DNA of 5,690 nt from Streptomyces sp. NRRL WC-3549 (GTDB lineage Bacteria > Actinomycetota > Actinomycetes > Streptomycetales > Streptomycetaceae): positions 9,238-14,927 of the forward strand of contig NZ_KL585381.1 in NCBI RefSeq assembly GCF_000721935.1, given 5' to 3'. This document shows, piece after piece, positions 1-5,690 of this stretch. The notes beneath the pieces were generated by a model, which was not told where the DNA came from, did no database searches, and worked only from the letters and a program-made list of their open reading frames with translations. Position 1 is the first letter of the stretch. Each line of letters opens with the position of its first letter. The translations under genes were made by a program, and so were the position numbers.

Positions 1-1
1 G

Positions 2-100
2 GCCTGCCTGGTGGAGGACACCACGCGCGGAGCCCGCGCCCTGCTCGACGAGCTGGAGCTGCCGCTGGTCTCGCTCACCACGATCGAGGGCCCGGCGTGA
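2..100 (+). CDS. C-terminal end of an upstream gene, possibly a phosphoribosyltransferase-like protein
   Basis: Only the last 32 codons and the TGA stop lie in the window. The peptide begins ACLVEDTTRGARALLDELEL and continues to LVSLTTIEGPA. The VEDTTRGA segment followed by a short helix and a hydrophobic strand resembles the PRPP-binding loop (hydrophobic, acidic, D-T-x-x-[TS]-G) and last strand of type I phosphoribosyltransferases. This is a weak match: the usual second Thr/Ser-Gly is Arg-Gly here, and the rest of the protein is not visible. The stop overlaps the GTG start of the next gene in a GTGA arrangement, so the two are probably translationally coupled and belong to one operon. The coding assignment is firm because of codon usage and the overlap; the family call is tentative. 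Confidence 0.6.
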   Translation, partial: ACLVEDTTRGARALLDELELPLVSLTTIEGPA

Positions 101-1245
101 GCTCGGTCGCGCCGCCAGGGGTCCGGTTCCACCACGGCTCCGTGGTCGTCCCCACCGGGGCCGTCCACACCACCCCGCTGGGGTACGACCGTGGCAGCGT
201 CCCCCTCGGCGCGCCGCTCCCGCTGACCGCCTCCGCCGAGTTCGTCCACCGCCTGAGCGGGTGCGGCGAGGTCGTGGTGGCCTTCGAGGGGAAGCTCGGA
301 GACACCCTCCTCGCTCTGTCGGGGGTACGCGCGGTGCTCGACTGGCTGCGACTGCGGTCTGTTCGTACGTCCGTCCGGGCAGTGGGGCCGTACGCGGGGC
401 TGATCGCCCGGACCGGGCTGATCGCTCACCACCCAGTCACCGCGCCCCACGGCCGACGCGCCGTGATCGGAGACCGCACGGGGATCGAGGCGCACGGCTC
501 CGAGGCCGTAGTGAGCCTGGTACTCGATCCAGCGGCCCCGCCCTGCTGGTCGAGCGAGGGCCGCGCCCACCCGGACCTGCCGGCCCGCCACTACCTGGCG
601 CTGGAACGCCGCCTCGGTATCCGCCTCCCCGGCACGGCTCCCTTCGTGCCGCCCCTCGCGACCGGCCCGAACGATCTCGTGGAGAAGCTGCGATCGGTGG
701 GCTGGCTGGGCGGCATGACCATCGCCGCCATCACCGCCACCAGCTGGCCGGAGCGCAAGGACTACACCGCCCAGCGGTACATCGCCCTCACCGAGCAGAT
801 CGCCGAAGCCCAGCAAGCACAGGCCCGGCTGCTGCTCATCGGCGGCAACGCGGAGGACGGCTTACGCGTCAGCGCAGAGGCCCCTCGGCGCCACGTTCAG
901 GTGCTCCACCTGGACGGGGTGCCGGCCGAACAGCTCGCCGATCTCTTCCCGCACTGCGACCTGGTCGTCGGCAACGACACCGGCCTCACCCACCTCGCCG
1001 CGATGACGCGCAGTCCCGAGAGGCCCGTCATCGGCTTGTACGCGCGCCACAGCCACAGCAAGTGGCGCACCGGGCTCCCCCATCACCACGCCGTCGCCAC
1101 CGACCTGTCCGACCGCATGCACCAGAGCGACCTCTGCCCCGTCCGAGACGCCATTCCTCCGGACGTCGACGCTCACATGGACGCCTTCCCGCCTGCCGAA
1201 CTGGCCCGAGTGTGCCTCGATCTGCTCAACGGGGTGCGGCCATGA
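97..1245 (+). CDS. Glycosyltransferase family 9 (heptosyltransferase-like) protein
   Basis: This 382-residue protein looks like a GT-9, GT-B-fold transferase; known members move heptose from ADP-heptose in LPS synthesis. After about 58 residues not typical of the family, the N-terminal Rossmann half begins with VVVAFEGKLGDTLLALSGVRAV, containing the GDTLLALSG acceptor-side motif (G68-D69-T70). The C-terminal half has AAITATSWPERKDY (210-223), an LLLIGG strand (246-250) and VVGNDTGLTHLAAM (290-303), the GNDTG...H nucleotide-sugar signature of the family, followed by a conserved-looking HSKW (320-323). No signal peptide or membrane segment is seen, so it is probably cytoplasmic. The GTG start is supported by GAGGG at 86-90 and by the GTGA overlap with the upstream stop. 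Its own stop overlaps the next ATG in ATGA. LPS is absent from actinomycetes, so the acceptor is more likely a secondary metabolite or a wall or glycan precursor. Donor and acceptor are unknown. Confidence 0.88.
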   Translation: MSSVAPPGVRFHHGSVVVPTGAVHTTPLGYDRGSVPLGAPLPLTASAEFVHRLSGCGEVVVAFEGKLGDTLLALSGVRAVLDWLRLRSVRTSVRAVGPYAGLIARTGLIAHHPVTAPHGRRAVIGDRTGIEAHGSEAVVSLVLDPAAPPCWSSEGRAHPDLPARHYLALERRLGIRLPGTAPFVPPLATGPNDLVEKLRSVGWLGGMTIAAITATSWPERKDYTAQRYIALTEQIAEAQQAQARLLLIGGNAEDGLRVSAEAPRRHVQVLHLDGVPAEQLADLFPHCDLVVGNDTGLTHLAAMTRSPERPVIGLYARHSHSKWRTGLPHHHAVATDLSDRMHQSDLCPVRDAIPPDVDAHMDAFPPAELARVCLDLLNGVRP

Positions 1246-2378
1246 CCCTCCGCAGCCCTCTGCGGCTCGGCCCGGTGCGGCGCTTTACTCGCAACCTGCT
1301 CTGTCCCGTTGACCTCCTCGGCCGCCCGTTGCTGCTGAAGTACACGCGCGACCCGGTGGAAAGCCGCGCCGAGGTTCGCGGGCACGCACGCCTGGCCCAG
1401 CACTACCGGGTGCCGACCCTCCACGCCCACCTGCGTGTGCCGGGCGGGCGGCTCCTCGCGTACGAACGTCTGCCCGGCGGCACCGATCACGGGCTCCTGC
1501 TCGATCTCCTCAACGCCGACGAGCCGAGCAACGACCTCCGCGCCTACATGGATCAACTCACCGCCGCGTACCGCGAGGCCATCATCGCGACGGCGAGGCC
1601 CACCGACCCGACACGCGTGGTCCGCAAGCTGTACTGGGACCGTGCGGGCCCCGGCGGCCGACTCGACGAGTACTACGGCGGCAGGGACTTCTTGATCGCC
1701 GACGACCTCATCGACGTCCCGGTCTCCCGCCTCGACACCTACACCCTGAACATCAACGGCCGTCGGCACCAACTGGACTGGGTTGCCACCCTCCGCTGGC
1801 TCCGGGCCCACTTCGCCGCGACCGAGCCGGTCTGGGCAGCCCTCACCCAAGGCGACCCCACCGACGTCAACCTCGCCCAACCGCTCGCCTGGTTCGACTA
1901 CGACACCGCCGGGCTGAACAGCATCCCCGGTGAGTTCGCCAACTTCCTCTGGTACGCCTCCGCCCTCGGCGGCTGGCTCGTGCCCACGTACAACCCATCG
2001 GCCTTCGCCGACCACCCCGCCACGTTCGCCCGCGCCCCGGACAACACCCCCGAGATCCGACGAGCGGACATCGAGCACACCACGAGCACTATCCACATCG
2101 ACTACGCCCCACGTCTCGCGGCTCCCCGGCGGGCCGCCGTGACCACGTACTGGAACCAGCTCGTACGGCCGGTCGCCGACCGCCTCTGGCCCGGTGCGGA
2201 CCTGGCGAACCTTCTCCGCCCCTACTTGGCCATGCGCATCCTCGGCGTCTACAACCTCGCCGAGCTGGCTCCAGCGGACCGACTCGTTCTCCTCACCCGG
2301 CTTGCCGAAGCGATGAGCCCCGCCTTCGCCCCCGCCACCTACTTCTGCCCCCTGGAGTCGTCATGCCCGGCCCCCTGA
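1242..2378 (+). CDS. APH/choline-kinase-like small-molecule phosphotransferase
   Basis: This 378-residue protein has the layout of the aminoglycoside phosphotransferase/choline kinase (protein-kinase-like) fold. The N-lobe has a strand with Lys (LLLKYTRD, K33) and a helix with Glu (SRAEVRGHARLA, E44), a likely ATP-anchoring Lys-Glu pair. The hinge region is LLAYERLPGG (71-80). The catalytic loop is LTQGDPTDVNL (D205, N210), corresponding to HGDxxxxN but with Gln203 in place of His. WFDYD (217-221) is the DFG-equivalent metal-binding segment. The remaining 150 residues are helical and probably shape the substrate pocket. The ATG at 1242 overlaps the upstream TGA in ATGA, with GGGG at 1231-1234. 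The same frame stays open far upstream, but that stretch is Arg/Pro-rich shadow of the glycosyltransferase gene. The substrate is unknown; from context it is probably a sugar or pathway intermediate, and antibiotic resistance is not implied. The stop lies 16 nt inside the next gene. Confidence 0.82.
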   Translation: MTLRSPLRLGPVRRFTRNLLCPVDLLGRPLLLKYTRDPVESRAEVRGHARLAQHYRVPTLHAHLRVPGGRLLAYERLPGGTDHGLLLDLLNADEPSNDLRAYMDQLTAAYREAIIATARPTDPTRVVRKLYWDRAGPGGRLDEYYGGRDFLIADDLIDVPVSRLDTYTLNINGRRHQLDWVATLRWLRAHFAATEPVWAALTQGDPTDVNLAQPLAWFDYDTAGLNSIPGEFANFLWYASALGGWLVPTYNPSAFADHPATFARAPDNTPEIRRADIEHTTSTIHIDYAPRLAAPRRAAVTTYWNQLVRPVADRLWPGADLANLLRPYLAMRILGVYNLAELAPADRLVLLTRLAEAMSPAFAPATYFCPLESSCPAP

Positions 2379-3111
2379 ACGGCCGCACCGCCTTGGTCAC
2401 CGGAGCGACCGGCGGCCTCGGCACGGCCATCGCCCGCCGCCTCGCAGCCGACGGCGCCGCTATCGCGCTCGCCCACTTCGGCGATGACCGAACGGCAGGA
2501 GAGCTCTCGGTCTCCCTCTCCTCTTGTATCTCCCTGTCGGCAGACCTTCGAGATGCCGAGGCCGTACGGTCCCTGTGCCGTCGAGCCCAAGAGGCGCTGG
2601 GACCGGTGGACATCCTGGTCAGCAACGCCGGTGCCTACCCGCGCCGATCGTGGCCGGAGACGACACCGACCCACTGGGAAGACACCCTGGCCACCAACCT
2701 GACCAGCCACTACCTCCTCGCCCACGAACTCACCCCGCCATGACGGCCACCGGCTGGGGCCGCGTCATCACGATCGGCTCCGTCCTCGCCGCTGCGGGCC
2801 GCCACGAGCTCGCCGGCTACATCAGTGCCAAAGCCGGCCTCGAAGGACTCACCCGCGCCCTCGCCCGCGAACTCGGCCCAGCCGGCGTCACCGCGAACTG
2901 CGTAGCTCCCGGCTCCATCCGCGTCCCCGCCGAAGACGCAGTCGTCGACGACCCGGAAGCCATGACCGTCCGCCAGCTCGCCCGCCAGTGCGTCCAACGT
3001 CGAGGCCGACCGGAAGACGTCGCCGCGGCCGTCGCCTTCCTCGCCACCGAGGACGCCGGCTTCATCACCGGCCAGACCCTGCGCGTCGACGGAGGCTGGA
3101 TCCTTGGCTGA
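2363..3111 (+). pseudogene. Short-chain dehydrogenase/reductase (SDR), frame broken into two overlapping ORFs
   Basis: Together the two frames give a complete classical SDR of about 249 residues, an NAD(P)-dependent oxidoreductase. The first frame (2363-2743, 126 aa) carries TGATGGLG (13-20, cofactor glycine motif), ADLRD (60-64), SNAG (87-90) and catalytic Asn in NLTSHY (N112), then ends at TGA after HELTPP. The second frame resumes at 2740 with MTATGWGRVITIGS (catalytic Ser), YISAK (catalytic Tyr and Lys), the PGSI motif and the C-terminal GQTLRVDGGW. One extra base in CCGCC at 2735-2739 would restore a typical HELTPAMT reading, so a one-base deletion or a sequencing error is the simplest explanation. 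The alternative is two coupled half-proteins: ATG 2740 overlaps TGA 2741 as ATGA, with no Shine-Dalgarno sequence visible. All catalytic residues are intact and the sequence is not otherwise decayed, so any mutation is recent. The start has GGAG at 2354-2357 and lies 16 nt inside the kinase gene. Confidence 0.85.
3091..3095 (+). promoter_or_regulatory. Ribosome binding site that fixes a TTG start
   Basis: GGAGG lies within the last codons of the SDR frame, eight bases before the TTG at 3104. It is the strongest Shine-Dalgarno match in the operon. It supports TTG as the true start of the histidine phosphatase, because the next ATG (codon 7, at 3122) would remove the strand leading into the catalytic Arg-His-Gly. 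Confidence 0.65.
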
Positions 3112-3697
3112 CATCTGGCTCATGCGCCACGGCGCCTACGAAGGCCACCGCCCCGGCTACCACGCCCCACACGAAGCCGCGCTCACCTTGGAGGGCCGCG
3201 ACCAGGTGTGCCGCTCGCTCCCCCTCCCCGAGGGCATCACCGCGATCGTCACCAGCCCGATTCCCCGTGCCCGCCAGACCGCCACCCTCGTCTCGCATCT
3301 CACGGGCCTGCCGATCGTGGCCACCTCCGGCCTCCTCGCCGAGTGGCGCGCCCCAAGCATCGTCCTAGGCCGGAGTGCCGAGACCTACCCGCCCGCCTAT
3401 CGCGCCTGGCGGGCCCGGCGCCTCGCCAATCCGTCTCTACGCTGCGAAGACGGCGAAAGCCTCACCGACCTACACACCCGCGCCCGCCACTGCGCCACTT
3501 TCCTCCACCACACCGCCCAACGCCACGGCCCCCTCCTGGCGGTCTCCCACACCCTCTTCCTGGGCGTCCTCACGCACCTCCCAGAAGGCCCCGCTGCCTT
3601 CACCACTGCGGCAAGGGTCCCCTGGCAGTTCGCTGAGGTTCGTCCATTGCCCGCCCGCCAGCGCATGGGACCCGGCCTTCAACGACCTGCCCAGTAA
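3104..3697 (+). CDS. Histidine phosphatase family protein (phosphoglycerate mutase-like)
   Basis: This 197-residue protein belongs to the branch-1 histidine phosphatase superfamily, which transfers phosphate through a phospho-histidine intermediate. DIWLMRHG (3-10) holds the catalytic Arg8-His9-Gly10. TSPIPRARQTA (50-60) supplies phosphate-pocket arginines. LLAEW (77-81) places Glu80 as the likely general acid. LLAVSHT (144-150) provides the second catalytic His149. The start is TTG with GGAGG eight bases upstream, and the gene overlaps the SDR stop by 8 nt, so it is the last gene of the operon. The conserved fold seems to end at about WQFAEVRPLP (174-183). The last 14 residues (ARQRMGPGLQRPAQ) look unstructured, and a frameshift near 3655 into another open frame cannot be excluded. 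With a kinase in the same operon, a role in removing phosphate from a pathway intermediate is plausible. No signal peptide is seen. The substrate is unknown. Confidence 0.86.
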   Translation: MADIWLMRHGAYEGHRPGYHAPHEAALTLEGRDQVCRSLPLPEGITAIVTSPIPRARQTATLVSHLTGLPIVATSGLLAEWRAPSIVLGRSAETYPPAYRAWRARRLANPSLRCEDGESLTDLHTRARHCATFLHHTAQRHGPLLAVSHTLFLGVLTHLPEGPAAFTTAARVPWQFAEVRPLPARQRMGPGLQRPAQ

Positions 3698-3774
3698 CCT
3701 GCTGGCGCCCCGCCCATTGCGCCCTGTAGAAGACGCTCTTACCCATACGTCTCCTTCCGGCGCTCTCTGTGCCG

Positions 3775-3797
3775 ACGGTCACCCTGGCCCAGACCGT
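3775..3797. terminator. Possible hairpin terminator between convergent genes
   Basis: ACGGTC (3775-3780) and GACCGT (3792-3797) are perfect 6-bp inverted arms around an 11-base loop. On the minus strand the hairpin begins directly after the nuclease stop codon, and on the plus strand it lies 77 bases past the histidine phosphatase stop. No T-run follows on either strand, which is common for actinomycete terminators but makes the call weak. Six-base arms can occur by chance in GC-rich DNA. Confidence 0.3.
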
Positions 3798-4436
3798 TCA
3801 CCGCACTGAGCGACGGCAACGAGGCGCCGTTGTACACAGTCCGAAGTGATCACGATGAACGGCAAGGATGTCGTTCTCCGCAGCGAACTTCTCTGCCGGC
3901 CCGCTGAAGTACGTGGTAGCGACGAAGATCGCCACGTCGACTTTGAAGTGCACCTTCGCACCGAGCAGATCCCGGACCTCCCGGCTGGGGATCTTGCGTT
4001 TGGGCGCGTACCGCTTGCACTGGATCACCATGCTCCGCCCGTCGGGAAGACGCCCCAACACGTCAGCCCCGTTGTCGTGCGACCCACCGACCCTCCGCAC
4101 GTCGGTACACCCATCGCGCCGACACAGCTCCACGACGAAGTCCGCGAACTCCGTCCCTGTCATCACATCGACCTCGGCAAGCGTCCGGTGCTCGGCTTTT
4201 ACCGCCTCGTCATGCCGCCACTGCCGATCCCCGCCCCTGATGAACCGATCAGTCCTCCACAGCCACCACCCGCCTCCGGCAATGCCACCAAAAACGAGCG
4301 CACCTACGAGATAAGGCCAGACCACGCTCCAGAAGGCCACCAGAAGGACGCCGCACACGACCCCGGCGATGGTTCCGCTCCGAATTCGCCTCTCTCGCCG
4401 CTTTCGAGCCACAGCTCCTCGCCGCTTCCGTGCCAC
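3798..4436 (-). CDS. Membrane-anchored Mrr-like restriction endonuclease
   Basis: From GTG 4436 the product is 212 residues. An Arg/Lys-rich N-terminus (VARKRRGAVARKRRERR) precedes two closely spaced hydrophobic segments (about residues 22-60, GTIAGVVCGVLLVAFW and YLVGALVFGGIAGGGWWLW), suggesting an inner-membrane hairpin with the enzyme in the cytoplasm. The catalytic domain starts at about residue 92 with MTGTEFADFVVELCRRDG. It then shows GGSHDNGADVLG (D125) and MVIQCKRY (Q139, K141), the D...QxK core of the PD-(D/E)XK Mrr_cat family, and ends with VAIFVATTYFSGPAEKFAAEND. Mrr enzymes usually cut modified foreign DNA; the target here is unknown. The gene converges with the operon on its left and diverges from the gene on its right. 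The start is uncertain: the frame stays open to TTG 4514 and includes ATG 4490 and a second GTG at 4412. GTG 4436 was chosen for the purine-rich GAGGAAGGGG upstream and for usual family size. Confidence 0.85.
   Translation of the reverse strand: MARKRRGAVARKRRERRIRSGTIAGVVCGVLLVAFWSVVWPYLVGALVFGGIAGGGWWLWRTDRFIRGGDRQWRHDEAVKAEHRTLAEVDVMTGTEFADFVVELCRRDGCTDVRRVGGSHDNGADVLGRLPDGRSMVIQCKRYAPKRKIPSREVRDLLGAKVHFKVDVAIFVATTYFSGPAEKFAAENDILAVHRDHFGLCTTAPRCRRSVR
4395..4436 (-). repeat. Two-copy tandem repeat in the nuclease N-terminus
   Basis: Read on the minus strand, an 18-base unit encoding VARKRR occurs at 4436-4419 and again at 4412-4395, a 24-base (8-codon) period. The copies differ at two positions, both codon third bases. 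Each copy begins with a GTG that could serve as a start codon, so the duplication is the reason two starts compete. It places two basic clusters before the first membrane segment. Confidence 0.75.
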
Positions 4437-4634
4437 TGCCTTGGCGCCCCTTCCTCGTCCAGTGCAGCAGTCTCGGGACACATGAAGCATCCGAGTAGGG
4501 CGCAGTTCAGCCAATGGCTGGTCTCATTGAAGGGCCTGACCATGGATGCCTGCAGAGCATCGGCTGAGACACGCCCCAGCCGGGTCGTACGGCAGACTCG
4601 GCCCCGGAGACCCTCAGACAGCGGAATGCGGAAA

Positions 4635-4653
4635 CATGACCATTTTGGTTGTG
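4635..4653. promoter_or_regulatory. Imperfect dyad, possible operator
   Basis: CATGACCA, three T bases, then TGGTTGTG form two 8-base arms matching at 6 of 8 positions, with a perfect central ACCA/TGGT. The dyad sits in the AT-rich patch and overlaps the proposed -35 box. That is a reasonable place for a repressor site, perhaps for the adjacent winged-helix-like protein. The match is short and could be chance. Confidence 0.2.
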
Positions 4654-4677
4654 AGTGCGAGGCGGGACCGGTACGAC
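4649..4677 (+). promoter_or_regulatory. Possible leaderless promoter of the winged-helix-like gene
   Basis: TTGTGA (4649-4654) and TACGAC (4672-4677) are separated by 17 bases and resemble a vegetative -35/-10 pair with mismatches in both. The -10 box ends seven bases before the ATG at 4685, and no Shine-Dalgarno sequence stands at a usable distance from that ATG. Transcription may therefore start at the start codon itself, as in many actinomycete leaderless mRNAs. Confidence 0.3.
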
Positions 4678-4684
4678 GGTCACC

Positions 4685-5690
4685 ATGTACCGATGGTCGC
4701 CGCTCAATGATCGCCAACTGGCCTTACTCATCCGCATCGGAGAGGGAACGGATCCCGTAACCTCTGCCAGTCCTGAACTCGCCATCACTACCCATGCCCT
4801 CAAAAACCGGGGCCTGGTCACCATGCCCAAGCACGGTGGAAAGTGGCAGGCGGAAATCACCGATGACGGCCACTTCTATCTGGAACACGGTCACCACCCG
4901 GACCGGCCTGAGCCGACCCCACGCAAGCAACGGCCGACAGCTGTCGAGTCGAAGCCAGACGCTGCGACACCTCCCCGCCAGGGGGCAACACCTCCCGCCG
5001 AGACGAAGCCTGCGCCAGCGCGCCCTGCGAAGCCGCCACGCCAGTCACCGGCGGAAGTCGGCGCGGCCTTGATCGCGGAGGTGCAGAAGGCCGGCCGATT
5101 CCTTCGGATCCCCGATCCAAGTGCCGAAGAGCGAGCCCGCTATCGCCGGGCTTTCGACGCCGCGCGGCAGTGTGCCCCGGACGGCTTCCACCTGAAGTAC
5201 AGCGGGCGGGCAAAGGGAGACTTCTTCCTCGGACTACTCCGGGTGACGGGCGAGGACGAGACCGAGTGGAACCGGATCCGCCTGGCACGCAGCCGCGTGA
5301 TCACCGACGTCGAGGACGTGATCGCTGCGGTCACCGCGGACCACAGCGCCTTCGAGATCTCGGACGAGGTCCTCCCACGGGTGCTTACCCTCCTTCGGCT
5401 CCTCGCCGAGCAGGCCCTCGCGCGGCACGGCGATATCGCGGTGTCGAAGAAGCGCAGGCAGGTGCGACCGCTTCTCACGGTCCACGGCAGGACGTACGAG
5501 ATCAGCTTCAAAGAACGGCAGAAACAGGTCCGGTACGTGCCCACGCAGCCGGGCCGGCGGACGTACGAATGGCAGCGGGTCACCCCGGCCCACCGGCTCG
5601 AACCGTCCGGCGAGCTGGATCTGCAGGTGGCCCAGCAATCGGGGTACAGCTACGGCTACCGCCACGGCTGGACGAAGGAATGGTCCGACA
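4685..5690 (+). CDS. Uncharacterised protein with probable winged-helix N-terminus, 3' end outside window
   Basis: The frame is open from ATG 4685 to the window edge (335 codons), with strong G/C third positions. Residues 1-70 (MYRWSPLNDRQLALLIRIGE, then SPELAITTHALKNRGLVTMP, GGKWQAEITDDGHFYLEHG) have the helix-helix-helix-wing pattern of a winged helix-turn-helix, so DNA binding is plausible. Residues 72-123 are a Pro/Ala/Lys/Arg-rich linker, probably disordered. Residues 124-335 form a separate region: AEVGAALIAEVQKAGRFLRI, RARYRRAFDAAR, then helices around VITDVEDVIAAV and LPRVLTLLRLLAEQALARHG, and RVTPAHRLEPSGELDLQV. No catalytic motif is recognised. It resembles uncharacterised multi-domain actinomycete proteins known to me only as hypothetical. 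An in-frame GTG at 4655 would add ten residues but has no ribosome binding site. The gene diverges from the nuclease; no functional link is proven. Confidence 0.82.
   Translation, partial: MYRWSPLNDRQLALLIRIGEGTDPVTSASPELAITTHALKNRGLVTMPKHGGKWQAEITDDGHFYLEHGHHPDRPEPTPRKQRPTAVESKPDAATPPRQGATPPAETKPAPARPAKPPRQSPAEVGAALIAEVQKAGRFLRIPDPSAEERARYRRAFDAARQCAPDGFHLKYSGRAKGDFFLGLLRVTGEDETEWNRIRLARSRVITDVEDVIAAVTADHSAFEISDEVLPRVLTLLRLLAEQALARHGDIAVSKKRRQVRPLLTVHGRTYEISFKERQKQVRYVPTQPGRRTYEWQRVTPAHRLEPSGELDLQVAQQSGYSYGYRHGWTKEWSD

Larger units (their letters stand above)
4437..4684. other. Divergent intergenic region without a recognisable gene
   Basis: This 248-base stretch separates the nuclease (minus) from the winged-helix-like gene (plus). 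Open frames across it are short or antisense continuations with no recognisable domain. Both genes' promoters are expected here. The right end (about 4631-4656) is clearly more AT-rich than the rest of the window. No tRNA, CRISPR or insertion-sequence end is seen. Confidence 0.55.

Noticed and set aside
261..1241. Upstream extension of the kinase frame, open for over 300 codons before ATG 1242
   Set aside because: The translation is low-complexity Arg/Pro/Gly typical of an off-frame reading of a GC-rich gene, and it lies wholly over the well-supported glycosyltransferase.
1173..2096. Minus-strand 307-codon open frame across the kinase gene
   Set aside because: It is a Gly/Val/Glu-rich antisense reading, as expected opposite a GC-rich coding strand, with no recognisable motif.
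2524..2739. N-terminal part of the second SDR frame as a real coding extension
   Set aside because: Before ATG 2740 this frame is Arg/Pro-rich nonsense, and the SDR sequence for this stretch is in the other frame.
3706..3728. GGCGC/GCGCC inverted repeat after the histidine phosphatase
   Set aside because: It has only five paired bases with a ten-base loop and no T-run, so it is not distinguishable from chance in GC-rich DNA.
3846..4760. Long plus-strand open frame opposite the nuclease gene
   Set aside because: It shows no domain and has poor codon usage, whereas the minus strand gives a clear Mrr-type nuclease with catalytic residues.
4857..5665. Several minus-strand open frames opposite the winged-helix-like gene
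   Set aside because: They overlap each other and an uninterrupted plus-strand frame of 335 codons with better codon usage; they show no domains.
1..5690. CRISPR arrays, tRNA or rRNA genes, transposases or insertion-sequence ends
   Set aside because: No regularly spaced repeats, tRNA-like folds, rRNA segments or transposase motifs were seen on either strand.

Overview
The window is uniformly GC-rich, with strong G/C preference at third codon positions, four-base stop/start overlaps, and GTG and TTG starts beside ATG. This is typical of a high-GC actinomycete, most likely Streptomyces or a close relative; the species cannot be read from the sequence.

Region 1 (1-3697, plus strand) is a tightly packed, probably single-transcript operon. 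It holds the last codons of an upstream gene (possibly a phosphoribosyltransferase), a GT-9 (heptosyltransferase-like) glycosyltransferase, an APH/choline-kinase-like small-molecule kinase with a Gln in place of the usual catalytic-loop His, a classical short-chain dehydrogenase/reductase (SDR) broken into two frames at about 2738, and a histidine phosphatase with a TTG start. Every junction overlaps (GTGA, ATGA, 16 nt, 8 nt). A sugar transferase, kinase, oxidoreductase and phosphatase together suggest a small pathway that makes or modifies a phosphorylated or glycosylated metabolite. The product cannot be named from this window.

Region 2 (3698-3797) is a 100-base convergent gap. A 6-bp inverted repeat directly after the nuclease stop codon is a weak terminator candidate.

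Region 3 (3798-4436, minus strand) encodes a membrane-anchored Mrr-type restriction endonuclease. It has a basic N-terminus, two predicted membrane segments and a cytoplasmic PD-(D/E)XK domain with the D...QxK signature.

Region 4 (4437-4684) is a divergent intergenic region with no gene. Its right end has an AT-richer patch containing an imperfect dyad and a possible leaderless promoter.

Region 5 (4685 to the window end, plus strand) is a long open frame of at least 335 codons running off the window. Its product has a probable winged-helix N-terminus, a Pro/Ala/Lys linker and an uncharacterised alpha/beta C-terminal region. It sits head-to-head with the nuclease. The two may form an uncharacterised accessory or defence pair, but that rests on position alone.

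The points most worth a second look are the precisely split SDR, the uncommon GT-9-centred operon in a Gram-positive, and the nuclease/winged-helix divergent pair.
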